A DNA stretch of 64,000 nt from Paraneptunicella aestuarii (GCF_019900845.1 NZ_CP074570.1:4030001-4094000), one strand, 5' to 3'. Numbered from the stretch's first letter, positions 8,934 to 19,378 are shown. The notes: generated by a model from the letters alone, not told the origin. Program-made: numbers and translations.

Positions 8934-11810
8934 ATGAATCAAACAGCAGCTTTTTATCCTGGCCAACGCTGGCTCAGTAATGCCGAAATGGAACTCGGAC
9001 TTGGTACTGTCATTGCCGTCACAGACAGAGCGATCAATTTATTATTTCCAGCGACGGGAGAAGGTCGCAATTACGCCATAAAAGACGCCCCGCTGACCCG
9101 CGTCGCCTTCAGTGCTGGCGATACGGCTGACCACGCAGAAGGTTGGAGTTTCAGTATCGAATCGGTACAAGAGCAAAACGGCATGCTGACTTATTTTGGC
9201 GTCCGTAGCGACTCAAAAGAAAAGGTGGAAGTAAAAGAAACCTTTTTAGCACACGATTTCCAACTGAACGCCCCTGAACAACGCTTATTCAGTGGTCAGT
9301 TTGACAACCCCAAATGGTTCGATATTCGTAAGCAATGTCTGTTACAACAGCATGCACACCTAACCTCACCCTTATTAGGTTTTGTTGGCGCACGAGTAGA
9401 ACTGATTCAACACCAGATCCACATTGCCCGAGAAGTGGGTCAACGTTTCGCACCACGTGTTTTGCTAGCTGACGAAGTGGGTTTGGGTAAAACCATCGAA
9501 GCGGCGTTGATTATCCACCAGCAACTATTAACCGGCAGAGCGCAGCGCGTGCTAATTGTTGTGCCTTCAAGTCTGGTGCATCAATGGCTGGTTGAAATGC
9601 TGCGCCGGGTCAACCTCGCCTTTGCTATTTTTGATGAAGAACGCTGTGACGCAGCCAGTGAAGATGGCGGCAATCCTTTTGAAAGCGAACAGCTGATTTT
9701 ATGCAGTCTCGATTTCCTGACCGAGAACGAAAAATACTTCGGCCTTGCCCGCGATGCGGGCTGGGATTTATTGGTCGTAGACGAAGCCCATCACCTACGC
9801 TGGAGTCCGCAAGAAGCGTCTCAGGAATATCAGGTTGTTCAGGAAATTGCAGCTAACACCAAAGGCGTGCTTCTGCTTACTGCTACACCAGATCAACTTG
9901 GTCATGAAAGCCATTTCGCTCGCTTACGATTATTAGATGCCGACCGCTTTCATGATTACCAACGTTTTATTGAAGAAGAACAACAATATGCTGAGCTGGC
10001 GCAAGCCATTGCGCCTTTATTGAGCATTCTTGATTCTGGTACAAGCCATATCGACACGCTAAGCCTTGAACATATTAAGGCAATAGAATCCTTTGCAGGT
10101 AAGCAGGAGTGGTTGTCTGCACCTGAACAACTGAAACCAGACGCTATCAACAAGCTGATTTCCGAGTTGCTGGATCGACATGGAACCGGACGCTTATTGT
10201 TCCGTAACAGTCGCAACAATATTGCAGGTTTCCCGAAACGTATTCTGAATTCCTATCCATTAGCTATGCCTGCAACCTATAAAGAAGCGGCAGAAAGTGG
10301 CAAACCGGATATTCATCCAGAAGCGGGTTTACGTAAGCGTTTGGCTCCTGAAAAAGCCATGCTGGATGCCAAAGAATGGCACGATGAAGACCCAAGAGTC
10401 AGCTGGTTTATCGAAAAGTTACAAGCACTGCAAGGCAAGAAAGTCCTGACTATCTGTGCCAAAAGCTCCACAGCCTTAGCCTTGGCTGAAGCGGTTCGCT
10501 TAAAATCAGGCATTCGCACTGCGGTTTTCCACGAACACATGACTATTGTGGATCGCGATAAAGCCGCCAATTACTTCGCTCAAACCGAAGACGGTGCGCA
10601 AGTATTGATTTGTAGTGAGATCGGCAGTGAAGGACGCAACTTCCAATTTGCCCATCATCTGGTTCTGTTTGATTTACCATTAATTCCCGACTTGCTGGAA
10701 CAGCGTATTGGACGCCTTGACCGTATCGGTCAAACTCAGGACATCAACCTGCATGTTCCTTACTTCGAAGGCTCAGCTCAGGAAGTGATGCTGAATTGGT
10801 ATCATCAATCGCTGAATGCGTTCGAGCATACCTGCCCTACTGGCGGTGTAATCTATGAACAGGTGCGTGAAGAGTTAGGCAACTGTCTGCGTCAACCTCA
10901 AGATAGCGACGCTACAGCGCAGCTGATCGAATCGACCAAGCACCTACACCTGGACATGCTACAGAAGCTGGAACAAGGAAGGGATCGCCTGTTAGAACTG
11001 AATTCTTCGGGTCAGGGCAAAATCGCACCATTTATCGAATCCATCCAAGACTCCGATGATTCTCCTTATCTGGAGAAATTCATGAGTAATCTGCTGGATG
11101 GGCTTGGTGTTGCGCAAGAAGAGCGTGACGAGGAAACCTACTTCCTACGTCCAACTGAAAGCATGATCAGCACCTTGCCAGGTATGGATGATGAAGGTAT
11201 GACGGTGACTTATGAAAGAAAAACCGCCACGCAACTAGAGCATGTTCACTTCCTGAGCTGGGATCATCCATTGGTGAATAACGCCATGGACATGCTGTTG
11301 GCGGAGAATAATGGTAAGAGCTCCGTTTGTCTGTTTACCGACAAAACCAAACCCGCCGGTTACTTTTGGCTGGAATGCCTATATGTGCTGACAGGTCACG
11401 CCGACAAGTCTTTGCAATTGCATCGTTTCTTGCCTCCAACACCAATCAATATCAGTCTTGATGCCAAGCAGACACTGATCACCGACGAGTTCCAGGATCT
11501 GCAATCAGTAAAAGGCAAGATAGGCCGCCAATTGTGTCAGGCTCTGAACAAACACATTACAAAGACATTGGAAAGCGCTTCACAACTCGCAGAAAAACAA
11601 GCCAACCAGATTATGCATACCCAAGCTGAACAGGTGAAACAGCTATTGGGAGATGAAATCAATCGCTTGTTATCTCTGAGCAAAATCAATCCATCGATTC
11701 GAGAAGAAGAAATCCAGTTTCTGCAAACTCAATATGATGGCTTGTTGAATGCCATTAGCAGCGCCAAGGTTCGTCTGGAAGCGGTTCGCCTGATCGTAAA
11801 CAATCCATAA
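8934..11810 (+). CDS. rapA: RNA polymerase-associated ATPase RapA
   Basis: Swi2/Snf2-type ATPase that binds RNA polymerase and promotes its recycling. It has 958 residues (E. coli 968). Order: N-terminal Tudor-like region (about 1-110), helicase lobe 1 with Walker A DEVGLGKT at 180-187, DEAHH box at 283-287 and LLLTATP, then lobe 2 ending with the arginine-finger motif GRLDRIGQ, then a RapA-specific C-terminal region. It is followed 28 bases later by rluA, the same neighbour pair as in E. coli, which supports orthology. Confidence 0.97.
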   Translation: MNQTAAFYPGQRWLSNAEMELGLGTVIAVTDRAINLLFPATGEGRNYAIKDAPLTRVAFSAGDTADHAEGWSFSIESVQEQNGMLTYFGVRSDSKEKVEVKETFLAHDFQLNAPEQRLFSGQFDNPKWFDIRKQCLLQQHAHLTSPLLGFVGARVELIQHQIHIAREVGQRFAPRVLLADEVGLGKTIEAALIIHQQLLTGRAQRVLIVVPSSLVHQWLVEMLRRVNLAFAIFDEERCDAASEDGGNPFESEQLILCSLDFLTENEKYFGLARDAGWDLLVVDEAHHLRWSPQEASQEYQVVQEIAANTKGVLLLTATPDQLGHESHFARLRLLDADRFHDYQRFIEEEQQYAELAQAIAPLLSILDSGTSHIDTLSLEHIKAIESFAGKQEWLSAPEQLKPDAINKLISELLDRHGTGRLLFRNSRNNIAGFPKRILNSYPLAMPATYKEAAESGKPDIHPEAGLRKRLAPEKAMLDAKEWHDEDPRVSWFIEKLQALQGKKVLTICAKSSTALALAEAVRLKSGIRTAVFHEHMTIVDRDKAANYFAQTEDGAQVLICSEIGSEGRNFQFAHHLVLFDLPLIPDLLEQRIGRLDRIGQTQDINLHVPYFEGSAQEVMLNWYHQSLNAFEHTCPTGGVIYEQVREELGNCLRQPQDSDATAQLIESTKHLHLDMLQKLEQGRDRLLELNSSGQGKIAPFIESIQDSDDSPYLEKFMSNLLDGLGVAQEERDEETYFLRPTESMISTLPGMDDEGMTVTYERKTATQLEHVHFLSWDHPLVNNAMDMLLAENNGKSSVCLFTDKTKPAGYFWLECLYVLTGHADKSLQLHRFLPPTPINISLDAKQTLITDEFQDLQSVKGKIGRQLCQALNKHITKTLESASQLAEKQANQIMHTQAEQVKQLLGDEINRLLSLSKINPSIREEEIQFLQTQYDGLLNAISSAKVRLEAVRLIVNNP

Positions 11811-11838
11811 GCCTGTTTATTCAATGGCATGACTCTCA

Positions 11839-12531
11839 ATGGCAATATTGAATTACCAACCACCCACCAATCCATACATTAAGGTCGTCTATCAAGACGA
11901 CCATGTGTTGGTATTGGATAAGCCCAGTGGCTTGCTTACCGTGCCGGGAAAAGCGCTGGAACATAGAGATTGCCTGCAATTACGAGTGCAACGAGTCTTT
12001 CCCGAGGCTCGCATTGTGCATCGGCTGGATATGGCAACCTCCGGGCTTATCGTTATGGCTTTTGGAAAATCCAATCAAGGCGCGATAGGCAAGCAATTCG
12101 AACAACGGCAAGTAGACAAAACCTATCAGGCTCTGGTTTGGGAGCATATTGAGGATGATAGCGGCACTGTGTCTTTACCTCTTATTTGTGACTGGCCGAA
12201 TCGCCCGAAACAAATGGTGGATCACGAAAGAGGCAAACCCGCCACTACACACTGGCAGGTCAAGTCACGCAACCTGGAAAACAATGTCTCTCTGAAAAAG
12301 AACATCCCTTTTAGTTTAGTGGAATTGAAACCGGTAACGGGACGTTCCCACCAATTACGAGTGCATATGTTAAGTCTGGGACATCCCATATTGGGTGATC
12401 GGCTGTACGCACATGAACAAGCCTTGGCTGCTCGCCCGAGGTTACAACTGCATGCATGTCAGTTGTCATTTAAGCATCCACAAACTGACGTGCAATTGAA
12501 CTTTGAATCACCTCCCCCTTTTAATATTTAA
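11839..12531 (+). CDS. rluA: Dual-specificity pseudouridine synthase RluA (23S rRNA U746 / tRNA U32)
   Basis: Isomerises uridine to pseudouridine in 23S rRNA and tRNA. It has 230 residues (E. coli 219). The family motif HRLDMATSG is at residues 61-69, with catalytic D64. DKPSGLLTVPG near residues 27-37 and GRSHQLRVHM near the C-terminus are typical of RluA rather than RluC/D, and no N-terminal S4 domain is present. Position directly after rapA matches E. coli and supports RluA over its paralogues. Confidence 0.93.
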   Translation: MAILNYQPPTNPYIKVVYQDDHVLVLDKPSGLLTVPGKALEHRDCLQLRVQRVFPEARIVHRLDMATSGLIVMAFGKSNQGAIGKQFEQRQVDKTYQALVWEHIEDDSGTVSLPLICDWPNRPKQMVDHERGKPATTHWQVKSRNLENNVSLKKNIPFSLVELKPVTGRSHQLRVHMLSLGHPILGDRLYAHEQALAARPRLQLHACQLSFKHPQTDVQLNFESPPPFNI

Positions 12532-12623
12532 TAACGAGTTTGAATTAATAAAACTTCCAAAATTAAAGAGATAGCGGAAGAAACCGATATAGTCAGCATA
12601 AACATCAAATCGGGAAATGGGCT

Positions 12624-13709
12624 TTGTTGCGACGCTATCCTTTTATCATTCTTCTGACGCTTGTGGCACTTATGCTGTTCACGGCATGTACCTTTGCACA
12701 GGAGCAGCAACAAACGGAACAAGCCAGTCAAAGGCAGCAAGAAAATTCAGATACCAGCAATGGAGCCCAAGGCTCGAATGAAGAAGCTGATACAAAAAAG
12801 AGCTCGGAAGAGAACGCTGGAGAACAAGCCCCAGTCGAGCCCAAACAGAAACTCCCCAACCGAGCTAATTTACCGCCTCCGGTTAATATCGCAATAACAG
12901 AGCAAATTAAAGCCGACATTCAACGCTCAATCGAGCCAGATTTTTATCGAACCACACTGGTTGGCGAAGAAGAAATTCTTGTGGTTATCAACGAAGCCAA
13001 TATCGCCCTCACCAAAGGCGTTGCTATTATCGTTAGCGAATCTGGCGTGAACAGCTTGAACAAATTTGCTTTAGCTTCTCTGGTTGAACCCATGAATGAT
13101 CATGGCTGGGTGACAATATTGGTTCCGGCGCCTACGTTGGGGCTAAGAGGTTATCAGCAACCACCTCCAACCGATGCTAATGCAATGATGAATAATGGAC
13201 AGAATGACATTCAGGTTAACGCGAACAACAAAGAAAACATTGCCCCTTATTATCAGTCTCCACTGATTCATGAAGACGATTTTAAAGCTCACGAGCAACA
13301 TATGTTGCAGCTGATGCAGTCTATTGTGCAATACAGCAGCAACTATCCAGGGTTCTTTCTGGTAATAGCACAAGGCACCTCTGCGGCCTGGCTAGCGAAA
13401 ATCTATTCAGAGCAACAAATTCCTCAACCCGATGCCTTTGTCGCAATCAGTGCCAACTGGCCTGAGCATAAATATAATAAAGAATTACCGGAGTACATTG
13501 CCCAAATGCACGCCCCTGTTTTGGATATTTATAATCGTTGGGATACGGAATGGACAACAAAAACGGCCAAAAAACGCTCAATCGCAGCAGAGCGAGCATT
13601 GAAATTACATTACCGACAACGAGAAATTGTGGGTCAATCTTTTGATCACAATCAATTCATATACCTGTCTAAAGAAATTTATGGATGGCTTACGTATATG
13701 GGTTGGTAG
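12624..13709 (+). CDS. DUF3530-like alpha/beta-hydrolase-fold exported protein
   Basis: 361 residues from a TTG start; GGGAA lies about eight bases upstream and no in-frame ATG fits. The N-terminus is a signal sequence (ILLTLVALMLFTACTFAQ), and TAC could serve as a lipobox. Residues about 25-80 are a low-complexity Gln/Glu/Ser linker. The rest resembles the DUF3530 family: VGEEEILVVINEAN, GVAIIVSE, LNDHGW-type segment, a nucleophile-elbow-like GTSAA in LVIAQGTSAAWLA and a late DHNQF that could supply the His. A hydrolase function is plausible but unproven. It stands alone downstream of rluA. Confidence 0.72.
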   Translation: MLRRYPFIILLTLVALMLFTACTFAQEQQQTEQASQRQQENSDTSNGAQGSNEEADTKKSSEENAGEQAPVEPKQKLPNRANLPPPVNIAITEQIKADIQRSIEPDFYRTTLVGEEEILVVINEANIALTKGVAIIVSESGVNSLNKFALASLVEPMNDHGWVTILVPAPTLGLRGYQQPPPTDANAMMNNGQNDIQVNANNKENIAPYYQSPLIHEDDFKAHEQHMLQLMQSIVQYSSNYPGFFLVIAQGTSAAWLAKIYSEQQIPQPDAFVAISANWPEHKYNKELPEYIAQMHAPVLDIYNRWDTEWTTKTAKKRSIAAERALKLHYRQREIVGQSFDHNQFIYLSKEIYGWLTYMGW

Positions 13710-13896
13710 CACTTACTAACCCTAAAAGAACCAGGTAAATAATAACACCAATGGCGTTTTATCAAGTCATTTTCGGTATTCAAAATCATACCAGTTTTCA
13801 ACCAGATACTTTTATGTATTCCTATCGCCAAGATAAACCGAAAAAAAGCAACTATACTCACAGCAAGTGACTTAACTAAATCTTTGAATACTATCT

Positions 13897-14220
13897 GTGA
13901 CAGTTGAAAGCTTTATCAATGCCAAAGCATCTCAGTTAGCTTACTTTGTCAGAGCCTTCTGGGAAGAGCGTATCCCTTATTCAGAAATGAATCTGTATTT
14001 CTGGGATACGCTTGAGGAATGGGTTCAGATAGAAACCTCAACCCATGAGCCCGACTCTCATAAAGAGAGGGTATTCTGGCATCTGCTACACCAAATACAC
14101 TTTTGGCCTGAGCATAAGCTCATGCTCGACCCTTACCTGCGCACCGAACTACTGACCTGTGTAGAATTTCTGGAAGGCGCTCAGGTCTATCCTCTTGATT
14201 GTGTGGGCGTGCGTCCTTAA
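13897..14220 (+). CDS. Small conserved-looking protein of unknown function
   Basis: 107 residues starting with GTG 13897. The protein is acidic and rich in aromatic residues (WEERIPYSE, FWDTLEEWVQ, HFWPEHKL), predicted cytoplasmic and helical, with no signal or membrane segment. I do not recognise a family. It lies on the same strand as the AmpG-like permease gene that starts 88 bases later and may share its transcript. Amino-acid composition is that of a real protein rather than a chance frame. Confidence 0.65.
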   Translation: MTVESFINAKASQLAYFVRAFWEERIPYSEMNLYFWDTLEEWVQIETSTHEPDSHKERVFWHLLHQIHFWPEHKLMLDPYLRTELLTCVEFLEGAQVYPLDCVGVRP

Positions 14221-14308
14221 GAATTTAAAAACTTGTTTAGTTGCTTTCCCAAGACAAGCATGATCAAATAGCCACAATATAATAATAACGCTAGCTATCA
14301 GGTCATTC

Positions 14309-15673
14309 TTGAACCAGTTCATCCAACACCTTTCACACTATAAAGACAAACGGATCCTGACGATTTTCATGTTTGGTATCTCTCAAGGATTCCCTTGGGT
14401 GATGATCGGTTCTGCGTTAACGGCCTGGTTAAAAGAAGCGGACTTATCACGCTCCGCCATCGGCTTATTTGGTGTTATTTTCGTTTCCTACTCCATCAAC
14501 TTCTTATGGTCGCCATTACTGGATCGATTCCAACTTCCTCTTCCCGGGATCAAAAAAATGGGATTGCGTCGAGGATGGATCTTCTCCATGCAGCTATTTA
14601 TAGCCGCTTGCTGCATAGTCATGGCAAATATGGAAATTAATCAAAGCCTATTCTATATCGCGTTGCTGGGATTAGTTATAAGCATCTGCTCAGCGACTCA
14701 GGATGTGGCGATTGATGGCTATCGTATAGACATTATTCCTACGGAAGATAAAGACAATCTTTCCGCCGCATCAGCCGCGGCAACAGCAGGTTGGTGGACG
14801 GGTTACGGTGGCTTGGGTGCTATTCCTTTTTTTATTGCGGACATCCCAGGCTGGAGCTGGTCTCAAAGTTACTATGTACTGGCAGGAATAATGCTGCTAC
14901 TAGGTGTTCCGGTTCTGATGGCGAAGGAACCCAATATTGACCGGGAGCGAATGCTGGAAGGCGCTGACAGGTTTTATCATTCAGCCATTGATAGTGCAAT
15001 ACAAGCGAAAACCTGGCAGCGCATTACAACCTGGCTGCTCATTACCCTGGTTGAACCCTTTCGAGAATTTTTCAATCGTAACGGGGTCAAATTGGCTTTA
15101 TCGGTTCTGCTTTTTATCTTCCTGTTCAAAATGGGTGAAGCTTTTCTGGGTAGAATGTCGATTGTCTTTTATAAAGAAATCGGCTTCAGTAATACCGATA
15201 TAGGCAGCTATTCCAAACTGTTGAACTGGTGGGTGACCATTCTCTTCGCCGCTATTGGAGGACTGGTCAATATTCGCTACGGCATTTATCGAGGTTTAAT
15301 GATTAGCGGTATCGCCATGGCATCCAGCAACCTGATGTTTGCCGCTATTGCCATTGTGGGACCAAGTAAACCGCTTTTCATTGCTACCATTTTTGTTGAT
15401 GGCTTCACCAGCGCCTGGTCGTCCGTCGCCATGGTCGCCTTTATATCACTAATGTGTAATCGCGCCTTTTCTGCCACTCAATATGCCCTGATGGCATCAT
15501 TGGGCGTACTCGGACGCACAGTATTAGCTTCATTAAGTGGTTTTATCGTGGACGGAATGGATGGCAACTGGGCAGGGTTCTTTGTATTAACCACTGTGAT
15601 GGTATTCCCCAGCCTCATATTTCTCTGGCGTATCAAACACCATATAGATGGCTTGGAAAGCAGAAATACGTAA
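14309..15673 (+). CDS. AmpG-like MFS muropeptide permease
   Basis: 454 residues from a TTG start. About twelve hydrophobic segments fill the chain. FGISQGFPWVMIGSALTAWLK near the start and ATQDVAIDGYRIDI in the middle match the AmpG family, which brings anhydromuropeptides from the periplasm into the cytoplasm for wall recycling. No ampC, ampD or ampR gene is close by, so a link to beta-lactamase induction cannot be made. Several AmpG-like paralogues exist in gammaproteobacteria, so the substrate is inferred. It converges on the diguanylate cyclase gene with only seven bases between. Confidence 0.88.
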   Translation: MNQFIQHLSHYKDKRILTIFMFGISQGFPWVMIGSALTAWLKEADLSRSAIGLFGVIFVSYSINFLWSPLLDRFQLPLPGIKKMGLRRGWIFSMQLFIAACCIVMANMEINQSLFYIALLGLVISICSATQDVAIDGYRIDIIPTEDKDNLSAASAAATAGWWTGYGGLGAIPFFIADIPGWSWSQSYYVLAGIMLLLGVPVLMAKEPNIDRERMLEGADRFYHSAIDSAIQAKTWQRITTWLLITLVEPFREFFNRNGVKLALSVLLFIFLFKMGEAFLGRMSIVFYKEIGFSNTDIGSYSKLLNWWVTILFAAIGGLVNIRYGIYRGLMISGIAMASSNLMFAAIAIVGPSKPLFIATIFVDGFTSAWSSVAMVAFISLMCNRAFSATQYALMASLGVLGRTVLASLSGFIVDGMDGNWAGFFVLTTVMVFPSLIFLWRIKHHIDGLESRNT

Positions 15674-15680
15674 GTTCAGG

Positions 15681-16637
15681 TTATTTATTTAAAACCGTGC
15701 GATTTCTGCCACTTTCCTTGGCTTCATACAATCCTTTATCAGCACGATCTATCCAGACTGAATGGGAACTGTAAGATGGATCCAGTTTGGCAACGCCCAA
15801 ACTCACCGTAAATTTGATAGGCTTACCTTCGTATTCAACAGGTAAATGCTCTGCCAATTTACGAATTCGCTCAGCTACCACAAATGCTTTATCAGCATCA
15901 GTATCCGGTAAAATAACCGTGAATTCTTCACCACCGTAACGCCCTGCAACGTCGGTTTCCCGGATCGCCGTAGTGATAATACGCGCCATCGTCTTGATGA
16001 CTTTATCTCCAGCAGGATGCCCATAGTTATCATTAATAGATTTAAAATGGTCAATATCCAGAATAATCAGAGATGCATTGCCACCTGAGCGCTTGCTACG
16101 TTTGTATTCATGTTCACACTGTTCTTCCCAGTAACGGCGGTTATACAAGCCCGTTAAACCATCGGTGCGACTCATTTTCTGCAGTTGTTCGTTTGCAGCC
16201 TGAAAACGCTGTTTACTAATAGCCTCATCGGTAACGTCATAAACAACAGTGCAGATTTGCTCGACTTCACCAGACAAAGAAGTAAGCGGGAACATAGTCA
16301 CGTTCTGATACATGTCCTCAACCGACGAGGTAATAGGACGGTAAGCAGGGAAACGAAACAGGTAGTTACGTTGTTCCCAGATAATAAACGCCGGGCTACG
16401 CAGTTTGAAAACCGGATCACACTTTTGGCGAAACCAGCTTTCATCAATTTCAGAAAACAGTTCAAACAAGCATTTATCAAGTACAGTAGAAGGCATCATG
16501 CCGCTATGATTCTGCATGAACTGATTCCACATCTTAATATTGAAGTCACGATCCAAAATCAGGATGCCAACTTCAATAGAACCCAGCAAGTCATGCTTAA
16601 GATGAAAATCTTCGAGAGCGCTCAGATCTTCTGTCAT
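15681..16637 (-). CDS. PAS-GGDEF diguanylate cyclase
   Basis: 318 residues. A PAS sensor domain lies at about residues 15-140 (IEVGILILDRDFNIKMWN is the typical PAS start), then a helical linker, then a GGDEF domain with DGLTGLYNRRYW and active-site GGEEF. The inhibitory I-site RETD stands five residues before GGEEF. It should make c-di-GMP in response to a ligand, redox state or partner sensed by PAS. No signal or membrane span is present, so it is cytoplasmic. It starts four bases after the stop of the receiver/CheC-like gene, forming a two-gene operon; the two proteins probably act in one pathway. Confidence 0.93.
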   Translation of the reverse strand: MTEDLSALEDFHLKHDLLGSIEVGILILDRDFNIKMWNQFMQNHSGMMPSTVLDKCLFELFSEIDESWFRQKCDPVFKLRSPAFIIWEQRNYLFRFPAYRPITSSVEDMYQNVTMFPLTSLSGEVEQICTVVYDVTDEAISKQRFQAANEQLQKMSRTDGLTGLYNRRYWEEQCEHEYKRSKRSGGNASLIILDIDHFKSINDNYGHPAGDKVIKTMARIITTAIRETDVAGRYGGEEFTVILPDTDADKAFVVAERIRKLAEHLPVEYEGKPIKFTVSLGVAKLDPSYSSHSVWIDRADKGLYEAKESGRNRTVLNK

Positions 16638-16640
16638 CTG

Positions 16641-17651
16641 TTACTCCACAAAATTCACTAATTTCTGGAAGATCATTTCCATCGCCGTATCCGGGAACAT
16701 CAACATCAGGTCGAAGTGGATATCGCTGTCTTCAATAGAATAGGCAATCTCAATGGCAACCACCTTATTCCAACGACTGATACTACTTTCAAGTAGCTGC
16801 TTTAAATCACAATGTCGCCCAAGCACAATGGGATGATTTTGACTGAATCTCACATCCAGTTGCTCAGACAAAGCATTCAAACATGCACCAACAAGAATAT
16901 TGGAAATGTCCATCAGGGCTTCAAGTTCCAACTTCTCAGTCAGGTTATTACTACTGTATTTAAGCAACTTAACCATACTGGCAAAGTTGGCGTCATTAAA
17001 AATCAGTAATGCTTCGCCGTTAATACCAGCACTAACAAAGCCCTGAGAAATGGCAGAGACCGAATTATTCTCATGAATTTCCGCGATAGCCATATGCAAC
17101 TCGGTAGAAGCGATCTCATTCACATTGGGGATGGGCAAGTTAATAAAAACACCGAGCAATCTAGCCAACTTATCTCCCGCCTGCCCCATGGCAACGTTTG
17201 CCATTTCACGATAGGCGTCGAGTTTATCCACTCCTTTTTCCGGAGTGTTAACCATGGCAATAGAAGAATGCACAGACACTTCACCTTCATACAAACCATA
17301 TTGGCTCAGGATCTGGCATAACTTGGCCTGATCAACAGGCTTACGAATAAAATCAAGTGCTCCTAACTTCATCATCCGATCACGCGCTTCAGGCTGTACG
17401 TCACCGGAGACAATGATAACCATGGTGGGAAGGTCTTGTTCCTTAATTCTGAGCATGGTTTGATAACCATCCAAAACCGGCATATTAAGGTCTAGAAACA
17501 TCACTTCGGCTTTGCCCTGGGCAATCATTTCCAGTGCTTCTTCGCCATTTTTGGCATAGCTAACATCAACGTCCCAACCTTCCGGTATGGATCGTGCCAT
17601 TTGCTTTCTGGCAAACCCTGAGTCGTCACATATTAAAACCGAAGTTGTCAT
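16641..17651 (-). CDS. Response regulator with CheC/CheX-like phosphatase output domain
   Basis: 336 residues. The receiver (about 1-120) has acidic residues D9-D10, phospho-acceptor D54 in MFLDLNMPVLDG and a KP pair in DFIRKPVD. The C-terminal half (about 145-336) resembles CheC-type domains: ELEALMDISNILVGACLNAL matches the helix that carries the acidic and Asn catalytic residues, and VAMGQAGDKLARLL occurs before it. Such proteins can dephosphorylate receivers, possibly including their own. It is the first gene of an operon with a PAS-GGDEF protein. The partner kinase is not nearby. Confidence 0.85.
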   Translation of the reverse strand: MTTSVLICDDSGFARKQMARSIPEGWDVDVSYAKNGEEALEMIAQGKAEVMFLDLNMPVLDGYQTMLRIKEQDLPTMVIIVSGDVQPEARDRMMKLGALDFIRKPVDQAKLCQILSQYGLYEGEVSVHSSIAMVNTPEKGVDKLDAYREMANVAMGQAGDKLARLLGVFINLPIPNVNEIASTELHMAIAEIHENNSVSAISQGFVSAGINGEALLIFNDANFASMVKLLKYSSNNLTEKLELEALMDISNILVGACLNALSEQLDVRFSQNHPIVLGRHCDLKQLLESSISRWNKVVAIEIAYSIEDSDIHFDLMLMFPDTAMEMIFQKLVNFVE

Positions 17652-17706
17652 CGGGAGACTTAAACCTTCAACAGTTACTATATTAATCAGTAAATTATAA
17701 TTTTTA

Positions 17707-18540
17707 TTATATTGCTACTGGTGCCTTAATATGAGGATGGCATTCATAATCCAGTAGTTCAAAATCATCATAGGTGTAAGCAAAAATATCTGTTACACCG
17801 GGTTTTATTTTTATTGTAGGCAGTGAATAAGGTTGACGCGTTAACTGCAACTCAACTTGTTCCATATGATTTAAATACAAGTGAGCATCACCAAGTGTAT
17901 GAACAAAATCTCCCGGCTCTAACCCGCAGACTTCGGCAACCATCATGGTTAACAACGCATAACTGGCAATATTAAACGGCACACCTAAAAATACATCGCC
18001 ACTACGTTGGTACAACTGACAGGACAATTTACCATCAATTACATAAAACTGAAACATGGTATGACATGGCGGCAAGGCCTGCTTGTTTTGAGCCGCATTC
18101 TCTTTTGGACTTAGAGACGAATCCGGTAGTGCTGATGGGTTCCATGCACTCACGATCAAGCGACGAGAATCCGGGTTGGATTTGATTTGCTCGATCACGT
18201 CAGAAATCTGGTCAATACTGCCGCCTTCAGGAGTTGGCCAACTACGCCACTGGTAACCATAAACCGGCCCCAACTCACCTTCATCGGTTGCCCATTCATC
18301 CCAAATACTCACACCATTTTCATTCAAGTAAGCAATATTGGTTTCTCCTTTAAGAAACCAAAGCAACTCATGAATGATGGAACGTAAATGACACTTTTTA
18401 GTTGTCACTAACGGAAATCCATCCGCCAGATTAAAACGCATCTGATAACCAAAAATACTCAGTGTACCCGTACCAGTTCGATCTTCTTTCTTAACGCCGT
18501 TGTCTTTTATGTGGCGCATTAATTCTAGATACTGTTTCAT
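17707..18540 (-). CDS. thyA: Thymidylate synthase
   Basis: Converts dUMP to dTMP with methylene-tetrahydrofolate. It has 277 residues (E. coli 264). Family features: [11 protein letters not shown] start, [16 protein letters not shown], the catalytic Cys in [12 protein letters not shown], and [18 protein letters not shown]. The extra length comes mostly from a loop of about 14 residues ([14 protein letters not shown]) directly before the active-site strand. It follows lgt on the same strand (40 bases), as in E. coli. Confidence 0.97.
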   Translation of the reverse strand: MKQYLELMRHIKDNGVKKEDRTGTGTLSIFGYQMRFNLADGFPLVTTKKCHLRSIIHELLWFLKGETNIAYLNENGVSIWDEWATDEGELGPVYGYQWRSWPTPEGGSIDQISDVIEQIKSNPDSRRLIVSAWNPSALPDSSLSPKENAAQNKQALPPCHTMFQFYVIDGKLSCQLYQRSGDVFLGVPFNIASYALLTMMVAEVCGLEPGDFVHTLGDAHLYLNHMEQVELQLTRQPYSLPTIKIKPGVTDIFAYTYDDFELLDYECHPHIKAPVAI

Positions 18541-18580
18541 TTAGATTGCTTACTTTTTATCTACTAAATCAATTACTCAT

Positions 18581-19378
18581 TCATGCATTGGCGACATGTT
18601 GCTTTTTATAGGCATAGATAATAAATCCGATACCAATAAAGCACATAGGTAGTGACAACAACTGTCCTTGCGACAGATACTCGCCATACAATCCAATGTG
18701 CGCGTCTGGCTCTCGATAAAATTCCACAATAAATCGGAACAAACCGTATCCCAGCAAAAACAGACCAGAAATCACTCCAGCCGGACGAGGCTTAATCGAC
18801 ACCAGCCACAGCACAGCAAACAACACTACACCTTCCAGAAAGAATTCATAAAGCTGCGAAGGATGTCTTGGTATTGGCCCCGCTCCAGGAAACACAAAAG
18901 CCCAGGGTACATCAGTTGTGCGCCCCCACAATTCCCCATTAATAAAGTTTCCAATGCGCCCCATGCCTAATCCTATCGGAACAAGTGGAGCCACAAAATC
19001 ACCGACCATCAATAATGAAGCTTGCCTCTGTCGGGCAAAATACATAAGGGCGGCAATAACACCGAGCAAACCACCATGAAAGGACATTCCGCCTGTCCAG
19101 ATTTTAAACAGATAAAGCGGCTCAGATAAAAATAAATCGAACTGGTAAAAGAAAACATAGCCAACGCGACCACCAATAATCACGCCAAGGAATCCGAAAA
19201 ACAACAAGTCACTTAATTGTTCCTCAGTCCATCCTGTACGATACAAACGACGTCTTGCCAGCCACCACGCAGCGCCAAAACCTATCAGGTACATCAAGCC
19301 GTACCAACGAAGAGCCAAAGGCCCCAACTCAAAAATAATCGGATCAATTTCAGGGAATGTTAAATAGTTATTTGCCAT
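18581..19378 (-). CDS. lgt: Prolipoprotein diacylglyceryl transferase
   Basis: Transfers diacylglycerol from phosphatidylglycerol to the lipobox Cys of prolipoproteins, in the inner membrane. About 265 residues with seven hydrophobic spans. The Lgt signature [14 protein letters not shown] is present, and RWYGLMYL near the start and HPSQLYE later are typical. I chose ATG 19378 ([12 protein letters not shown]), which matches the normal N-terminus; an in-frame TTG at 19393 would add five residues. It lies between ptsP and thyA as in E. coli. Confidence 0.96.
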   Translation of the reverse strand: MANNYLTFPEIDPIIFELGPLALRWYGLMYLIGFGAAWWLARRRLYRTGWTEEQLSDLLFFGFLGVIIGGRVGYVFFYQFDLFLSEPLYLFKIWTGGMSFHGGLLGVIAALMYFARQRQASLLMVGDFVAPLVPIGLGMGRIGNFINGELWGRTTDVPWAFVFPGAGPIPRHPSQLYEFFLEGVVLFAVLWLVSIKPRPAGVISGLFLLGYGLFRFIVEFYREPDAHIGLYGEYLSQGQLLSLPMCFIGIGFIIYAYKKQHVANA

